A stretch of 27,634 nt of DNA from a virus: IMG/VR virus record IMGVR_UViG_3300046170_000112, positions 1-27,634 of that record; one strand, 5' to 3'. Position 1 is the stretch's first letter, and every line of letters begins with the position of its first letter. This document shows positions 1-8,766 of the stretch, piece by piece. The position numbers and the translations under genes are program-made. The notes under the pieces are model-generated. The model ran no database searches, was not told the origin of the DNA, and worked only from the letters and a program-made list of their open reading frames with translations.

Positions 1-57
1 GTAAGTCCTAATGATAGACTACTTGGCTCATCGCAATTCGGCGGTGGGTTCAAGTAA
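1..57 (+). CDS. C-terminal fragment of an upstream replication-operon gene
   Basis: Frame 1 is open from the window edge and ends at a TAA at 55-57, giving an 18-residue tail that finishes GSSQFGGGFK. It lies on the same strand as the helicase, 26 bp before the next ATG, so it is best read as the end of the preceding gene in that operon. The Gly-rich end gives no family assignment. A chance open frame cannot be excluded, because only 18 codons are visible. Confidence 0.35.
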   Translation, partial: VSPNDRLLGSSQFGGGFK

Positions 58-83
58 TCTAATACCAATAATTAAAACCAAAA

Positions 84-254
84 ATGAACAACCTAAAAGA
101 AGCAACCGCCACTACACTTTCAATCCACGATGAGATTGATACACGCCGCCTCCCTCACGAGGTTCGGATTAAACATGATGCAGTTGGGCAGTGCTTACGT
201 TCATTGATTGAATTACTTGACAATGAACTTCGAGCATCCGAACCAACCACATAA
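84..254 (+). CDS. small hypothetical protein, 56 aa, upstream of the helicase
   Basis: An ATG at 84 opens a 56-codon frame ending in TAA at 252-254. The product begins MNNLKEATATTLSIHDEI and ends ELLDNELRASEPTT. It is charged, probably helical, and has no membrane segment or recognised motif. The A-rich leader before the ATG (AAAACCAAAAATG) has no clear Shine-Dalgarno sequence. The frame overlaps the helicase start at 223 by 32 bp, which suggests translational coupling. It fills the only gap between the upstream fragment and the helicase and runs on the same strand. I do not recognise the family. The alternative is a longer helicase leader using the TTG at 208, but that would still overlap this frame. 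Confidence 0.45.
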   Translation: MNNLKEATATTLSIHDEIDTRRLPHEVRIKHDAVGQCLRSLIELLDNELRASEPTT

Positions 255-1551
255 TCCAGAAGCGGAGCAACGTCTCCTAGCTACCTGCCTCCGTGACGGG
301 GACACAACCGTCTACGATGAGGTCAATCCATTGCTTGATTCCGAGGACTTCTTTGTCTTCAAGAACAAGCTTGTTTACCAGGCCATTGGCGAACTCTGTA
401 ACAAGGGCAAGCCATTGGACGAGGTATCCCTTCACGAGCATTTAAAAGCCACTGGTGGGGCTGATGAGGTCGGAGGCATGGCTGGCATATATGCCATCAT
501 GGAAGGAGCTTCTACGATGTCCCAGGCGGTCTTCTTTGCCAAGACAATAGTAGAGAAGTCCCGACTCCGTTCACTTCTGCGCTCATGCCGTATTGCGGCA
601 GAACAGGCAGAGAATGAATCCCCTACTTACGATGAGATTCGCAGCACCCTGGAGGCCGAGATAACAGCCAAGCCTAAGCTCAGTATCAATACCGCCAAGA
701 TTTCCACCAGCACGGAGGAAATTAAGAAAGAGATTCAGTTAATGAAGGACGGTGAATTTACCCCTGACGTTATACGAACTAACATCGGTAGACTGGATGA
801 CTTCCTTGGCAATCGGGGAATAGCGGCTGGCGAAGTGCTGACCCTTGGCGCACCAACGTCATGTGGTAAATCCGCTTGGGCTTTGTTCGTGGCTTTGAAC
901 GCAGTCAAGAAGGAGGAAAAGGCTTGCGCCATATTCTCGCTTGAGATGCCGCAGAAACAACTGACTAAGCGTATGACCCAAATCATTTCGGGGGTTAATA
1001 TCAGAACCATACAGGAGCGCACAGCTACCCCTGCGGAGAGTAAGCGTGTTGATGATGCGGTACATGAACTCGGCGAGATGCCGATTTATACATCGCATAG
1101 TGTCAAGAGTGCCGATGACCTAGTTAGCCAAGCTCGCTCATTCGTTAATAACCACGGGGTCAAGATGGTAATCGTGGACTACCTGCAGTTAATTCCATTT
1201 AACTCAAACAAGATGGGCAAGTCCGAAGGCATCGCCAACATCTCACACAAGATTAAACAGATGGCTCTGGATTTGAACATAGCTGTTATCCTTCTGGCTC
1301 AGGTCAATCGGGAGGGCGCAAAGCGTGGACCTCTGGAGTTATATGACCTCAAGGATTCTGGCGACATCGAGAATGATGCTGACGTTGTTATCCTCATGTA
1401 TCCGTCCAAGGGTAGCGTGGAGGAATCCAAGGACCAGGACTACCGAGGCTCTTATACCAGCCTCAGTTACAAACTAGCCAAGAACAGAGAGGGCGAGCGA
1501 GGTATCGGTTGCTTCTTTAAGTTCTATCACTGCACAGGGAGATTCGATTAA
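223..1551 (+). CDS. dnaB: DnaB-type replicative DNA helicase
   Basis: This is a hexameric 5'-3' helicase of the RecA/DnaB superfamily that unwinds phage DNA at the fork. Counting from the ATG at 223 (442 aa), residues 1-110 resemble the DnaB N-terminal helical domain (it opens with PHNPEAEQRLLATCL). The C-terminal ATPase domain carries Walker A GAPTSCGKS near 209-217, the DnaB signature SLEMP near 239-243, Walker B VIVDYLQL near 316-323, and an ILLAQVNREG segment followed by a GDIENDADVV stretch typical of the family. Length matches bacterial DnaB (about 450-470 aa). A TTG at 208 would add five residues; I prefer the ATG because family similarity begins just after it. There is no strong SD, and the start overlaps the 56-aa frame, so coupling is likely. 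No primase domain is fused, unlike T7 gp4. Confidence 0.95.
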   Translation: MNFEHPNQPHNPEAEQRLLATCLRDGDTTVYDEVNPLLDSEDFFVFKNKLVYQAIGELCNKGKPLDEVSLHEHLKATGGADEVGGMAGIYAIMEGASTMSQAVFFAKTIVEKSRLRSLLRSCRIAAEQAENESPTYDEIRSTLEAEITAKPKLSINTAKISTSTEEIKKEIQLMKDGEFTPDVIRTNIGRLDDFLGNRGIAAGEVLTLGAPTSCGKSAWALFVALNAVKKEEKACAIFSLEMPQKQLTKRMTQIISGVNIRTIQERTATPAESKRVDDAVHELGEMPIYTSHSVKSADDLVSQARSFVNNHGVKMVIVDYLQLIPFNSNKMGKSEGIANISHKIKQMALDLNIAVILLAQVNREGAKRGPLELYDLKDSGDIENDADVVILMYPSKGSVEESKDQDYRGSYTSLSYKLAKNREGERGIGCFFKFYHCTGRFD

Positions 1552-1552
1552 T

Positions 1553-2263
1553 ATGACTACACAAACAAAGACCAAATCAAAGACAATCCAGGTCAACGGA
1601 TACCCCGTTACCTGTCACTCGGACGGAAGCATTAACCTTATCGATAATCGCACGGGGAAACCTCGACGTTCCTTTGGCAATACCTGCGGCAACAAATACA
1701 GGGTGAGAAGGGTTGGAGGAAAGACAACACTTGTTCATCGCTTGATTGCCATAGCCTTCCACGGAAAGCCCCAGGATAAGATGGACGTTGACCACATTAA
1801 CGGAAACAGGTCCGACAATAGGCCAGAAAATCTTCGATGGACTAACCAATCACAGAACCTTCGGGGCGCAAGGCGTATTCATGGCGCACTCAATTACAGA
1901 GGGGTGGACACAAACCGAGGTCGATACAGAGCTAGGGTACTAGGGAACCATGTCGGTTCATTTGATGCCGAAATCGAAGCCGCCGAACGCTTTGATGATG
2001 TCGCATTCCATCAGCACAACTTCCCGATTGAGGGACTAAATTTTCCACAGCGTATACTTGACAAGATAGCCAAGAATGATACAGATAAAAGCATGACAAG
2101 TGAGCCAGAAAATATCGAGCGCATCCAAACACAGATTGAAATGATTCGACACGAATCCCGCATTCTTTCCTACCGCATTGAGCGTATGCAGGAACAGCGT
2201 AAGGGTCTATCGGAAGAGAAGCGCAATCTTAAACACAAACTCGAAACCCTTAGTGTAAAATAG
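1553..2263 (+). CDS. HNH homing endonuclease with AP2-like DNA-binding domain
   Basis: A 236-aa protein whose ATG lies 1 nt after the helicase stop. Residues 60-105 form an HNH_3-type nuclease: a first histidine in LVHRLIAIAF, then DVDHINGNRSDNRPENLRW, with D80, H81, N83 and N89 in the expected pattern. Residues 115-160 (YRGVDTNRGRYRARV, then GSFDAEIEAAERFDD) match the AP2/ERF-like domain that follows HNH in many phage free-standing homing endonucleases and gives sequence-specific DNA binding. From about 180 the chain is a charged, probably coiled-coil tail. It probably cleaves a related, uninvaded phage genome, and its placement directly behind the helicase suggests insertion at that gene boundary. 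I see no intron or split in the helicase. It is the last plus-strand gene before the terminator. Confidence 0.93.
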   Translation: MTTQTKTKSKTIQVNGYPVTCHSDGSINLIDNRTGKPRRSFGNTCGNKYRVRRVGGKTTLVHRLIAIAFHGKPQDKMDVDHINGNRSDNRPENLRWTNQSQNLRGARRIHGALNYRGVDTNRGRYRARVLGNHVGSFDAEIEAAERFDDVAFHQHNFPIEGLNFPQRILDKIAKNDTDKSMTSEPENIERIQTQIEMIRHESRILSYRIERMQEQRKGLSEEKRNLKHKLETLSVK

Positions 2264-2286
2264 TTACGTGTTAATTTCAGAGGTAA

Positions 2287-2307
2287 GCTCACGGAGTAAT
2301 CCTGAGC
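2287..2307 (+). other. hairpin downstream of the endonuclease gene
   Basis: GCTCA at 2287-2291 pairs with TGAGC at 2303-2307, and GGA pairs with TCC inside around a GTAA loop, with a bulged C at 2292. No T tract follows directly, so it is not a canonical terminator by itself. It may protect the 3' end of the plus-strand transcript or be part of the transcription-stop region with the stronger hairpin at 2355-2391. Confidence 0.3.
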
Positions 2308-2354
2308 GGGTGGGTATTTGTTTTCCTTCCTTATTAAATCCTTGCGTAAACGTA

Positions 2355-2391
2355 AGTCTCGTCCCCTTTTAGGTGGGGGGCGGGGCTTTTT
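2355..2391 (+). terminator. intrinsic terminator closing the plus-strand replication operon
   Basis: AGTCTCGTCCCC at 2355-2366 pairs with GGGGGCGGGGCT at 2376-2387 around a 9-nt loop (TTTTAGGTG), with three G-U wobbles, and is followed by a T tract and TAC. On the minus strand the wobbles become A-C mismatches and no T tract follows the stem, so it should stop mainly plus-strand transcription. It sits between the convergent endonuclease gene and the 1157-aa late gene, whose stop codon is at 2393-2395. Confidence 0.7.
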
Positions 2392-2392
2392 A

Positions 2393-5300
2393 CTATTTGG
2401 TAATTGCGCTTTTCAGAGATTCCGTCTCAAGTATCATGCGCTCGACACTTTTGGTAAGGATTCGCTTGTCACGCATCTCCTGAAGATAAGCAGGTATCTG
2501 CTCACGGGGCATCTCCTTGAGGCGTTCAGCAATAGTACGCGCTCTAGCCATCACACTAGCGCCCTTGAGCCGCTTGTCAAAGGATGTAATCCCAGCGGCA
2601 TCGTCCTTGATAAACTGGTCAATTCGGCGAACTACCGATTCAGTCACCTCAGGGTCAGCCTTGGCGTCATCAAGTATCCGTCTGCGCTCTGCATTAGTTG
2701 TTGCTTTTGCTAACTGTGATGTGTACTTGCTTGTTATGCGCTTGACTTTCTGTCGGGATGTGTTCTCGGCCTTCTCGATATTATCCAGGGATTGCTTTTC
2801 GTTGGTACGGAACTCAAAGGCTGTCGGATAGGTTTCACCGTAGAATCTACGCAAAATTGGAACCTGATTAGTGCTGATTCTTTTGCCATTCCACAAACTT
2901 GAGGTCACATCAAAGAGTCTTTCAACCGTTTTACCAGGTCCTCCAGTATACGTCTGGTACAAGTGCAACATATTAGCTGGCGATACTTCATATCCCATGT
3001 CAGCTAACTGTTCGGCGATACTCAGAGCTAACTCACCACCCTGTGTTCTAGCCGTCCAAGGATGTATCTTCTCCACATCGGATATGTTCTCTGACTCCAT
3101 CCAAGAGGGACGTATGTCCCGACCTAGGCCATCCTTGTTCTCGGCAATCTCCTGAATTGGGCGAAGGATAGTGGGTGTCAACGAACCGCCCATCGGATTG
3201 TAGGAATCAATCGTGTTCTTGGCTAGCGTTTGGGCTAACTCAGCACCACTGACCGTATCATCGCCAAAAATGATTCTCTGTGCGGTATCCGCAGCTATCT
3301 TGAACGGAACCATCGAATAGCCAATCGGAATCGAAACATATTTGAGGCTGCCGTCTGCATTCTTTCCAGTAACAAAAGTAAAGTGCTTGTTTAGCTTCCA
3401 TTCGGGAATCTTTTCCCTGTAATCGGGGTCAATGGATTTATTGTATTGGTCAACAGCTAGGGATATGCCAGTAAGCCCAGTCATTACCGATACCGCGACC
3501 TTTGGATTTGACATACTGCGAAGAAAGTTTTTAGCACCCTGAATCGCAGGATTACTGAACAGATAAAGCGCACGAAGCGTATCACCCTGTGAACCCTGCA
3601 ACCGTGGGTCAAAAGAACTATTCCGTGCAGCAAAGGCAGCCTGGTCAGCCGTCATTCCAGATGCACGACCTCTTCGGTAAGTGGCAAAACGGGTTGCGTT
3701 TTCAAACACATCATTGATGCCATTAACCAGATTGATGAACGTCTTGGCCTTTTGGGAGGTGGGTTGGTCTAACTTTTTAGCTAGTTTTGCGATATTCTCC
3801 TCAACGTCCTGCACCGTGCTGAGGCCTAGACCTCCAGTGGAGCCACCCGAATCAACAAACTCCTTGTAGATTTTATCCAACTCGATTCCACGTTCATCGG
3901 TAGCTTTTATACCGCGAAGGTTTCTCTGAATGGTATTCATGTCGCTACCAATAGTCGTGAACGGGTCAAGGGTTTTCAATGCTTGTCCGAATGGCATAAC
4001 CCGCATATTATTAACAAATGCCTCAGAGCGGTCGCGGATAAGATTGGGGGCGGCGAACTCAGGGCTGAATCGTGTGTACAGTCCACCAACAAATCTATTG
4101 TAGGCCAAGAGTCCCTTCATGATTGCTCCCACGGCGGCTTTGTTCTGACCCTTCATAGCGGCGGCCAGCTTGGGGTCCTTGAACTCAACAAACAACGGTT
4201 TGCCATTCTCAAAAACCGTCAGCGCATCTCGGTCGGCGCGTTCGTAGATTGGAACATTCTTTGATTTAACCTTCTTGCCAGCAGCCCGAAGTGCTTCGGC
4301 CTCTGCCGATACATCCTTGACTTGTCTGCTGCCGATAACCTTGGGCTTTCTTGCAACCGCAACATCTGCCGCAACATCAGGATTGTTTCTGATTAGTTTC
4401 ACAAAGGCTTGATTTGCCTTGTTTACTTCAGCCCTCCTTATGGATTGAATTAGGTTTTCGACAATGTTTTGGGATATTGCCTTAACTTCAAGTTCAGAAC
4501 CCTTAGCTCGGCGAACACCTGTTGAAAGGGTTTCATATCTGCCACCACGACCCGTAACGCTGGACGCAACGTCACCTAGTTCATCTGTTTCCATGATACG
4601 ATTCAATGGAACATAGTCAGGGAACTGTTTGCGTAACTTAGCTGCATCATCGGAAGATATAAGTCCACCATCCTCGATGGTGTCCAGGATGCGCTTTGAT
4701 AAATCCCTGCGTGATTCAATTACCTCCTTTAAGGCTTCGTCCATTTTTGAACCCTCAAACTTTTCAACGATACCTTCTAGTTCCTTAGTGCTTCGTCCAG
4801 CAGCCCCATCGCCTCCGAACTTGGCTCTGTTGGCTTTATTGTAAGCGATGCCGTGCTTGGCGTACAGATATTCATTCACGGCACGGGACAAGATTGGTAC
4901 TTCGGAGTCAAGCTCCCTAGCTTTACTTGCAAGGAAACCAGCATCTAGCTTAATTAAATCCTGAACCTCATTCTGCTTTGTGGACAATTTCTCTTCTGCT
5001 AATCGGCGTTGCAGGTAGAAGTCCATTTCATCAGAAGAAACCTTGAGGGGGGCGTTTTTGTTTTGGAGTTGACCACCTGCTACTATATCCTGAAGGGCTT
5101 TTGCCCTCGCAAGGGAATCGCTATATTTTTCACTTATGCCCAGTCTAATCTCCTTAAAGTTGTCACGGAGTGCATCTTCGTACTCCTTACCAGTACGCTC
5201 GATACCATCAACCAGAATCTTTGCATCGGGGTCGCCCACCTTGTAGGCTTCACTCAGGTCACGGGTTGGCATACCTCCGTACTTGGAGTAAGCCTTGCTG

Positions 5301-5866
5301 AATGCTTCACCACTCAATCCTAGACCAGCACCTAATGCTGCTCCAGTCAGGCCAGCCTGTGTTAGTTCTTCGGAGGTTGGCAGTCTTCCTTCATCAATAG
5401 CTTTCTCTGCCACTTGTGCGCCAGTTGAAATACCTGCGCCAGCACCAGCTTGTCGAGCAACTGCACTAGCAAGGGACTTCCCTCCTTTAGCTCCAGGGAT
5501 AAGGTTAATCAGAGCGTCAGCCACTACTTGTCCGTAGCTTATCGGAGCATCGGGGTTCAGCATTTGCTGTCTAAGTATCGAACCAGATGCCCCAGAACCT
5601 AATCCACCCACAACGTAACCAATAGCTGTACCAACGCCAGGAGCGATAGCAGTACCAATAGCAGCACCAGCTAAGCGTCCACCTTCGGACACAGCGATGT
5701 CAGCCCCAAAAGCAGCACCGTATTCAATGGCGGTATTTCTACCAGCCTTTGCTTGAAGTTCCTTCAGGCGTTTTTCCTGCTTAGGTGTCAAGCGTGATAC
5801 GGCTGTACCAGCAGCCTTGGCTTGAAGTTCTGCGAGCCTAGCTTCTTGTTCGAGTGAAAGTGCCAT
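2393..5866 (-). CDS. large internal virion protein with LPD38-like polyvalent-protein domain
   Basis: This 1157-aa protein is the last and largest gene of the late operon. Its start has the SD AAGGAGGT. The N-terminus carries two copies of a charged helix motif (RLAELQAKA at 10-18, RLKELQAKA at 33-41), then a Gly/Ala-rich, weakly hydrophobic stretch at about 46-160 that could insert into membrane. Around 700-800 the segments DVFENATRFATYRRGR and AAFAARNSSFDP match the LPD38 core as I know it from phage polyvalent proteins (Iyer and colleagues' family). The C-terminal 200 residues are charged helices. Size, position after the nozzle genes and absence of a tape measure suggest an ejected internal core protein, the role filled by gp14-gp16 in T7. 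I see no transglycosylase motif. Naming it an ejection protein is inference from position. Confidence 0.8.
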   Translation of the reverse strand: MALSLEQEARLAELQAKAAGTAVSRLTPKQEKRLKELQAKAGRNTAIEYGAAFGADIAVSEGGRLAGAAIGTAIAPGVGTAIGYVVGGLGSGASGSILRQQMLNPDAPISYGQVVADALINLIPGAKGGKSLASAVARQAGAGAGISTGAQVAEKAIDEGRLPTSEELTQAGLTGAALGAGLGLSGEAFSKAYSKYGGMPTRDLSEAYKVGDPDAKILVDGIERTGKEYEDALRDNFKEIRLGISEKYSDSLARAKALQDIVAGGQLQNKNAPLKVSSDEMDFYLQRRLAEEKLSTKQNEVQDLIKLDAGFLASKARELDSEVPILSRAVNEYLYAKHGIAYNKANRAKFGGDGAAGRSTKELEGIVEKFEGSKMDEALKEVIESRRDLSKRILDTIEDGGLISSDDAAKLRKQFPDYVPLNRIMETDELGDVASSVTGRGGRYETLSTGVRRAKGSELEVKAISQNIVENLIQSIRRAEVNKANQAFVKLIRNNPDVAADVAVARKPKVIGSRQVKDVSAEAEALRAAGKKVKSKNVPIYERADRDALTVFENGKPLFVEFKDPKLAAAMKGQNKAAVGAIMKGLLAYNRFVGGLYTRFSPEFAAPNLIRDRSEAFVNNMRVMPFGQALKTLDPFTTIGSDMNTIQRNLRGIKATDERGIELDKIYKEFVDSGGSTGGLGLSTVQDVEENIAKLAKKLDQPTSQKAKTFINLVNGINDVFENATRFATYRRGRASGMTADQAAFAARNSSFDPRLQGSQGDTLRALYLFSNPAIQGAKNFLRSMSNPKVAVSVMTGLTGISLAVDQYNKSIDPDYREKIPEWKLNKHFTFVTGKNADGSLKYVSIPIGYSMVPFKIAADTAQRIIFGDDTVSGAELAQTLAKNTIDSYNPMGGSLTPTILRPIQEIAENKDGLGRDIRPSWMESENISDVEKIHPWTARTQGGELALSIAEQLADMGYEVSPANMLHLYQTYTGGPGKTVERLFDVTSSLWNGKRISTNQVPILRRFYGETYPTAFEFRTNEKQSLDNIEKAENTSRQKVKRITSKYTSQLAKATTNAERRRILDDAKADPEVTESVVRRIDQFIKDDAAGITSFDKRLKGASVMARARTIAERLKEMPREQIPAYLQEMRDKRILTKSVERMILETESLKSAITK

Positions 5867-5869
5867 GAG

Positions 5870-6697
5870 TTACTGACCTCCTTGTAAACGTAGTAATTCA
5901 GCCAGTTCCTCTTGTTCTGATTGTGTTAATGCCTTGGCTAACCTTTCGCGCTCCTGCGCTTCCATGACGATTCTTTGTCGAGCAGATAAGGTTGGTCCCG
6001 CAATCTCTTCTTGGACTTCTTCTTGGACCTCGACTTCGGGTTCTACTACTGGCTCCGTGAGGGGCGGTGTAGCCCCCTCTCCGCCTGGGGTTTCTCCCGT
6101 TTCGCCAGAAAGAACGATGTCCTCAATTTTACTAACTTCACCTTCGGCTACCTTCTTAGATGCTCCAGGATAGGCCCTTTTAAGTGCATCCTCGACAGGC
6201 ATCCCCTGGTCTATCAAGAATAAATAGTTTCTTTGTGCTGTAGTAAGTCTGGGTTCATCCTCACTTAATACTTGAACCTGACCACGGCTTGTTCTGACGG
6301 CACGAACCGCATCCTCACCTTCTCCCAATGTAATAATCTCAGGTTGGAACTGTTGGCTCTCTGCTTCGATTTGCATTAGCATATTGAGAGTTGGCTGGAA
6401 CTTGTCACCAAGTGACTTTCGGGCAACTGCTGCTGTTTCCGCATCAACAATTCCTATTTCCCGAAGGGCTGCACCCATTGGAGAGTCAGGCTTTTGAGAG
6501 ATTCCGACAAGCACTTCATCGAAGGCTTTGTCCTGGGTTGCCTTTTCTTTCTTTTGGCGGTTTTCTGCAATCGCGCCACCTACTTGTGCGCCAAGGTTAG
6601 TCAACGCCTGTCCAGTAATCATACCAGCACGGGCGAATCCGCTTACGTCTGCTCGTCCCAGTTCTGGGCGTACTTGTGTTCCTGTTTGAAATGCCAT
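5870..6697 (-). CDS. putative internal virion protein, 275 aa
   Basis: The product begins MAFQTGTQVRPELGRADVSG and has a short Gly/Ala-rich segment (about 24-45) resembling the start of the 1157-aa neighbour, followed by helical Gln/Glu-rich sequence. Residues 195-235 form a low-complexity Pro/Glu/Val stretch (EPVVEPEVEVQEEVQEE) likely to be an extended linker. The C-terminal 40 residues are a charged helix (ARQRIVMEAQERERLAKAL). No enzyme motif is visible. It lies 3 bp before the 1157-aa gene and 6 bp after the 286-aa gene, so the three are cotranscribed and may assemble together as the internal core of the virion. The SD GGAGG is unusually far from the ATG, about 13 nt. I do not recognise a named family. 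Confidence 0.75.
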   Translation of the reverse strand: MAFQTGTQVRPELGRADVSGFARAGMITGQALTNLGAQVGGAIAENRQKKEKATQDKAFDEVLVGISQKPDSPMGAALREIGIVDAETAAVARKSLGDKFQPTLNMLMQIEAESQQFQPEIITLGEGEDAVRAVRTSRGQVQVLSEDEPRLTTAQRNYLFLIDQGMPVEDALKRAYPGASKKVAEGEVSKIEDIVLSGETGETPGGEGATPPLTEPVVEPEVEVQEEVQEEIAGPTLSARQRIVMEAQERERLAKALTQSEQEELAELLRLQGGQ

Positions 6698-6703
6698 AAT
6701 GTT

Positions 6704-7564
6704 TTAAAGTCCTCCGAATGCTGTTCCTATCCCACCGAATAAACCACCAAGCACTGAGCCACGACCCTGTGCCTGTGCTGCTGCAAACTCAGTGTCCTGC
6801 GCTCTTTGCGACAGTGCTAAGTTGATGCCCACGTTGGGGTCAAAGAGTTGTGGTCCAATTGGTTGGCCAGCCAGTCCAGTTGCCTGTCCTAGTGTTTGAC
6901 CACCCAGTTGAATAGCTTGTGAGGGACGACCAAGGATAGTCATACCCAAGTCCCCAGCCATTGCACGTTGCTGTCCGAATGCACCAGCACCAGCCTGACG
7001 AGCTTCTTGACGAAGGGCTGACTTGAACTGTTCGCGTCCGAGTAACTCGGCGGCAATCGAGGACTCATCCCCGATACGGCCACGGGCCAATGAACCAGCA
7101 CGAGCGGCTTGCTCTGCCATGCGTCTGCGCTCAGGTGATAGTGGACCAGCTGCTTCTCCAAACAAACTAAGGGCTTGCTGTTGGGCTGCGTCAGCTAGGG
7201 CTGCGCTACGTGGGTCAGCCGCACGATAAGCCTCGGTGACCTGCGGGGCGAACTCCTCTAGTGCGCCAACATCGGCGGCACGTTGGGCTTGTAGTTGCTC
7301 CTGTTGTAATTCAAAGGCTCGCTGTGATTGCTCCTCAAGCAAATCAAGAACTCCTGGGGTAGTTACCTCTCCTGTTACTGGGTCCTTAAGTCCCTCGGCA
7401 AAGGTCTGTATGTCCTTTAGCTCCAGTGCGGCATAACGTGGACGACCACGTTCTTCTGCGCCCAGTATCTTCTCCTGCAACACGGGGTCAGTAATGCCCT
7501 CGATGTATTCAAGTTGCGACTTCCCTGGGTCGATTGGTGGTGGTGGTGTTCCTTTTCCTCCCAT
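6704..7564 (-). CDS. Ala/Gln-rich virion protein, 286 aa
   Basis: The protein starts MGGKGTPPPPIDPGKSQLEY and is dominated by alanine, glutamine and arginine from about 80 to 200, predicting long amphipathic helices. It ends with a Gly-rich hydrophobic tail (GSVLGGLFGGIGTAFGG) of a kind seen in phage proteins that contact or cross membranes during DNA delivery. The ATG follows an AAGGAA SD. It sits between a gp13-like gene and two other internal virion protein candidates, so a structural role, probably internal core, is likely. Similar Gln/Ala-rich proteins occur next to the nozzle genes in marine podoviruses as I remember them, but I cannot give a family name. No catalytic motif is seen. Confidence 0.72.
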   Translation of the reverse strand: MGGKGTPPPPIDPGKSQLEYIEGITDPVLQEKILGAEERGRPRYAALELKDIQTFAEGLKDPVTGEVTTPGVLDLLEEQSQRAFELQQEQLQAQRAADVGALEEFAPQVTEAYRAADPRSAALADAAQQQALSLFGEAAGPLSPERRRMAEQAARAGSLARGRIGDESSIAAELLGREQFKSALRQEARQAGAGAFGQQRAMAGDLGMTILGRPSQAIQLGGQTLGQATGLAGQPIGPQLFDPNVGINLALSQRAQDTEFAAAQAQGRGSVLGGLFGGIGTAFGGL

Positions 7565-7572
7565 AATATTCC

Positions 7573-8067
7573 TTATTTAGCTTTTAAAATCTTTGCAAAC
7601 AGTTTAGTAGTGTATTCAACACGAGTCGGTTTGCCTTGGCGATGACGGACTCCAAGGAGTTTCTTCGTAAGGCAATCAGGTTCGCGTTCAATAAAAGTAA
7701 GTAGCATTTGTTTCCATGCCGATGTGTTGGATGCGAATAAGAAAGCCATGAAGATAGCGTCCCCATCCTTCTTGTCCTCATCCCAGTTGTAGACAAAACT
7801 CCACTGCTCGTCCTTGTCGCAATTATACCACATGAACACGCCCTGTATGTTGGCTTCGTCATCAGCCAAAGCAACCAGCGTTCCCTTCGCTTGGTGGTAT
7901 GCAACCAGTTGGCGTAGTGTTTCTTTATCCCAGTCCTCGAATACTTTTCCGTTCTCGTTCTCTATGCAGTAATCAACAATGCGGTCCACGTACGCAGTAA
8001 AGTGCGGCTGCTCTTTTGAGTTAAGGGCGGCTACTGCTGAGTTAAGGACTGGGTTATCGACTTCCAT
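7573..8067 (-). CDS. gp13-like virion protein with possible GNAT-type fold
   Basis: This 164-aa protein follows the tail-fibre gene with a one-base TAATG overlap at 8067. It has alternating strands and helices: VALADDEANIQGVFMWY, then DAIFMAFLFASNTSAWKQML, then a basic C-terminus ending TTKLFAKILKAK. This layout recalls the T7 gp13 family, which belongs to the acetyltransferase-like fold clan and is needed for T7 core assembly. The position agrees, after the nozzle and before the large internal proteins. I see no convincing acetyl-CoA-binding motif (R/QxxGxG/A), so enzymatic activity is doubtful. The assignment rests on fold impression and gene order, and it could be an unrelated small structural protein. 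Confidence 0.6.
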   Translation of the reverse strand: MEVDNPVLNSAVAALNSKEQPHFTAYVDRIVDYCIENENGKVFEDWDKETLRQLVAYHQAKGTLVALADDEANIQGVFMWYNCDKDEQWSFVYNWDEDKKDGDAIFMAFLFASNTSAWKQMLLTFIEREPDCLTKKLLGVRHRQGKPTRVEYTTKLFAKILKAK

Positions 8068-8762
8068 TAGTACCCGATGGCTTGCCAGTAAACGTCAGCA
8101 GTGCCACTCAAGTTGTTTATTGTTAGGCCCGTAGTTGAAACCGAACCGCCCTTAATATATACGGGATTAGTAAAGCTTGTATTTGTTGTTGACCAGCTTG
8201 CTTGGACGTTGATGATTGCGGTAGGGAATGCCGTCCCGAAGGTTACAATATTAACCCCTGTGTTGCCAGATGGAGAATCTTCCACAACACCCCATTTCAT
8301 GATTAACCCATTGGGAAGCGTAACACTTTCTTCTCCAGCATAGGTGCTAGGAACAAACGGGTCACTTGCGGAGGCATCCACATAGGCCTTGATGCTTTGC
8401 TGGGTGGCCAGGGAGGTATCGCTGTCCGATACCATGTCGTCCTCGTCCAGAACGCTAACCTCTTGCGGGGCAGTAGCCGAACCAGAAGTATTGCCAAGCA
8501 CTTTCATGTCATCGACATCTTCAATCTTGGCTTTGGTCACGTTGCTGTCCGCAATCTTGGCGGTAGTTACTGCGGTATCCGCAATCTTAGAAGTAGTAAT
8601 ACCACCGTCCTTGACCACGATTGCTCCGTTACTGTCAACAAAGGTGCTGGTTAAGTCAACGGCATCGTTACTGAAGGTTGCATTATCGAGCATGAGGTTC
8701 AGCTTGTCGGCTGAAAGCTGCTCGCCATTTGCGAAAGTTTTTCCTGTTGTAATTACTGACAT
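8067..8762 (-). CDS. tail fibre or spike protein with gp53-like C-terminal domain
   Basis: A 231-aa tail protein. Residues 45-90 contain short beta-helix-like repeats (GGITTSKIADTAVTTAKIADS, then NVTKAKIEDV) of the TxKIAD type found in trimeric fibre shafts. Residues 110-125 (SDTSLATQQSIKAYVD) are a typical linker in phage fibres. The C-terminal 90 residues (SVTLPNGLIMKWG, VTFGTAFPTAIINVQA, TADVYWQAIGY) match the gp53-like tail-fibre C-terminal domain, a receptor-contacting jelly-roll-like tip. It lies 4 bp after the collar-type gene and overlaps the gp13-like gene by one base. A second, much larger adhesin lies upstream, so this may be a short fibre attached to the nozzle. Confidence 0.82.
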   Translation of the reverse strand: MSVITTGKTFANGEQLSADKLNLMLDNATFSNDAVDLTSTFVDSNGAIVVKDGGITTSKIADTAVTTAKIADSNVTKAKIEDVDDMKVLGNTSGSATAPQEVSVLDEDDMVSDSDTSLATQQSIKAYVDASASDPFVPSTYAGEESVTLPNGLIMKWGVVEDSPSGNTGVNIVTFGTAFPTAIINVQASWSTTNTSFTNPVYIKGGSVSTTGLTINNLSGTADVYWQAIGY

Positions 8763-8766
8763 AATA

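Noticed and set aside
2318-2713. 131-codon plus-strand frame over the terminator and the end of the 1157-aa gene
   Set aside because: It covers the terminator hairpin and is an antisense shadow of a well-supported coding gene.
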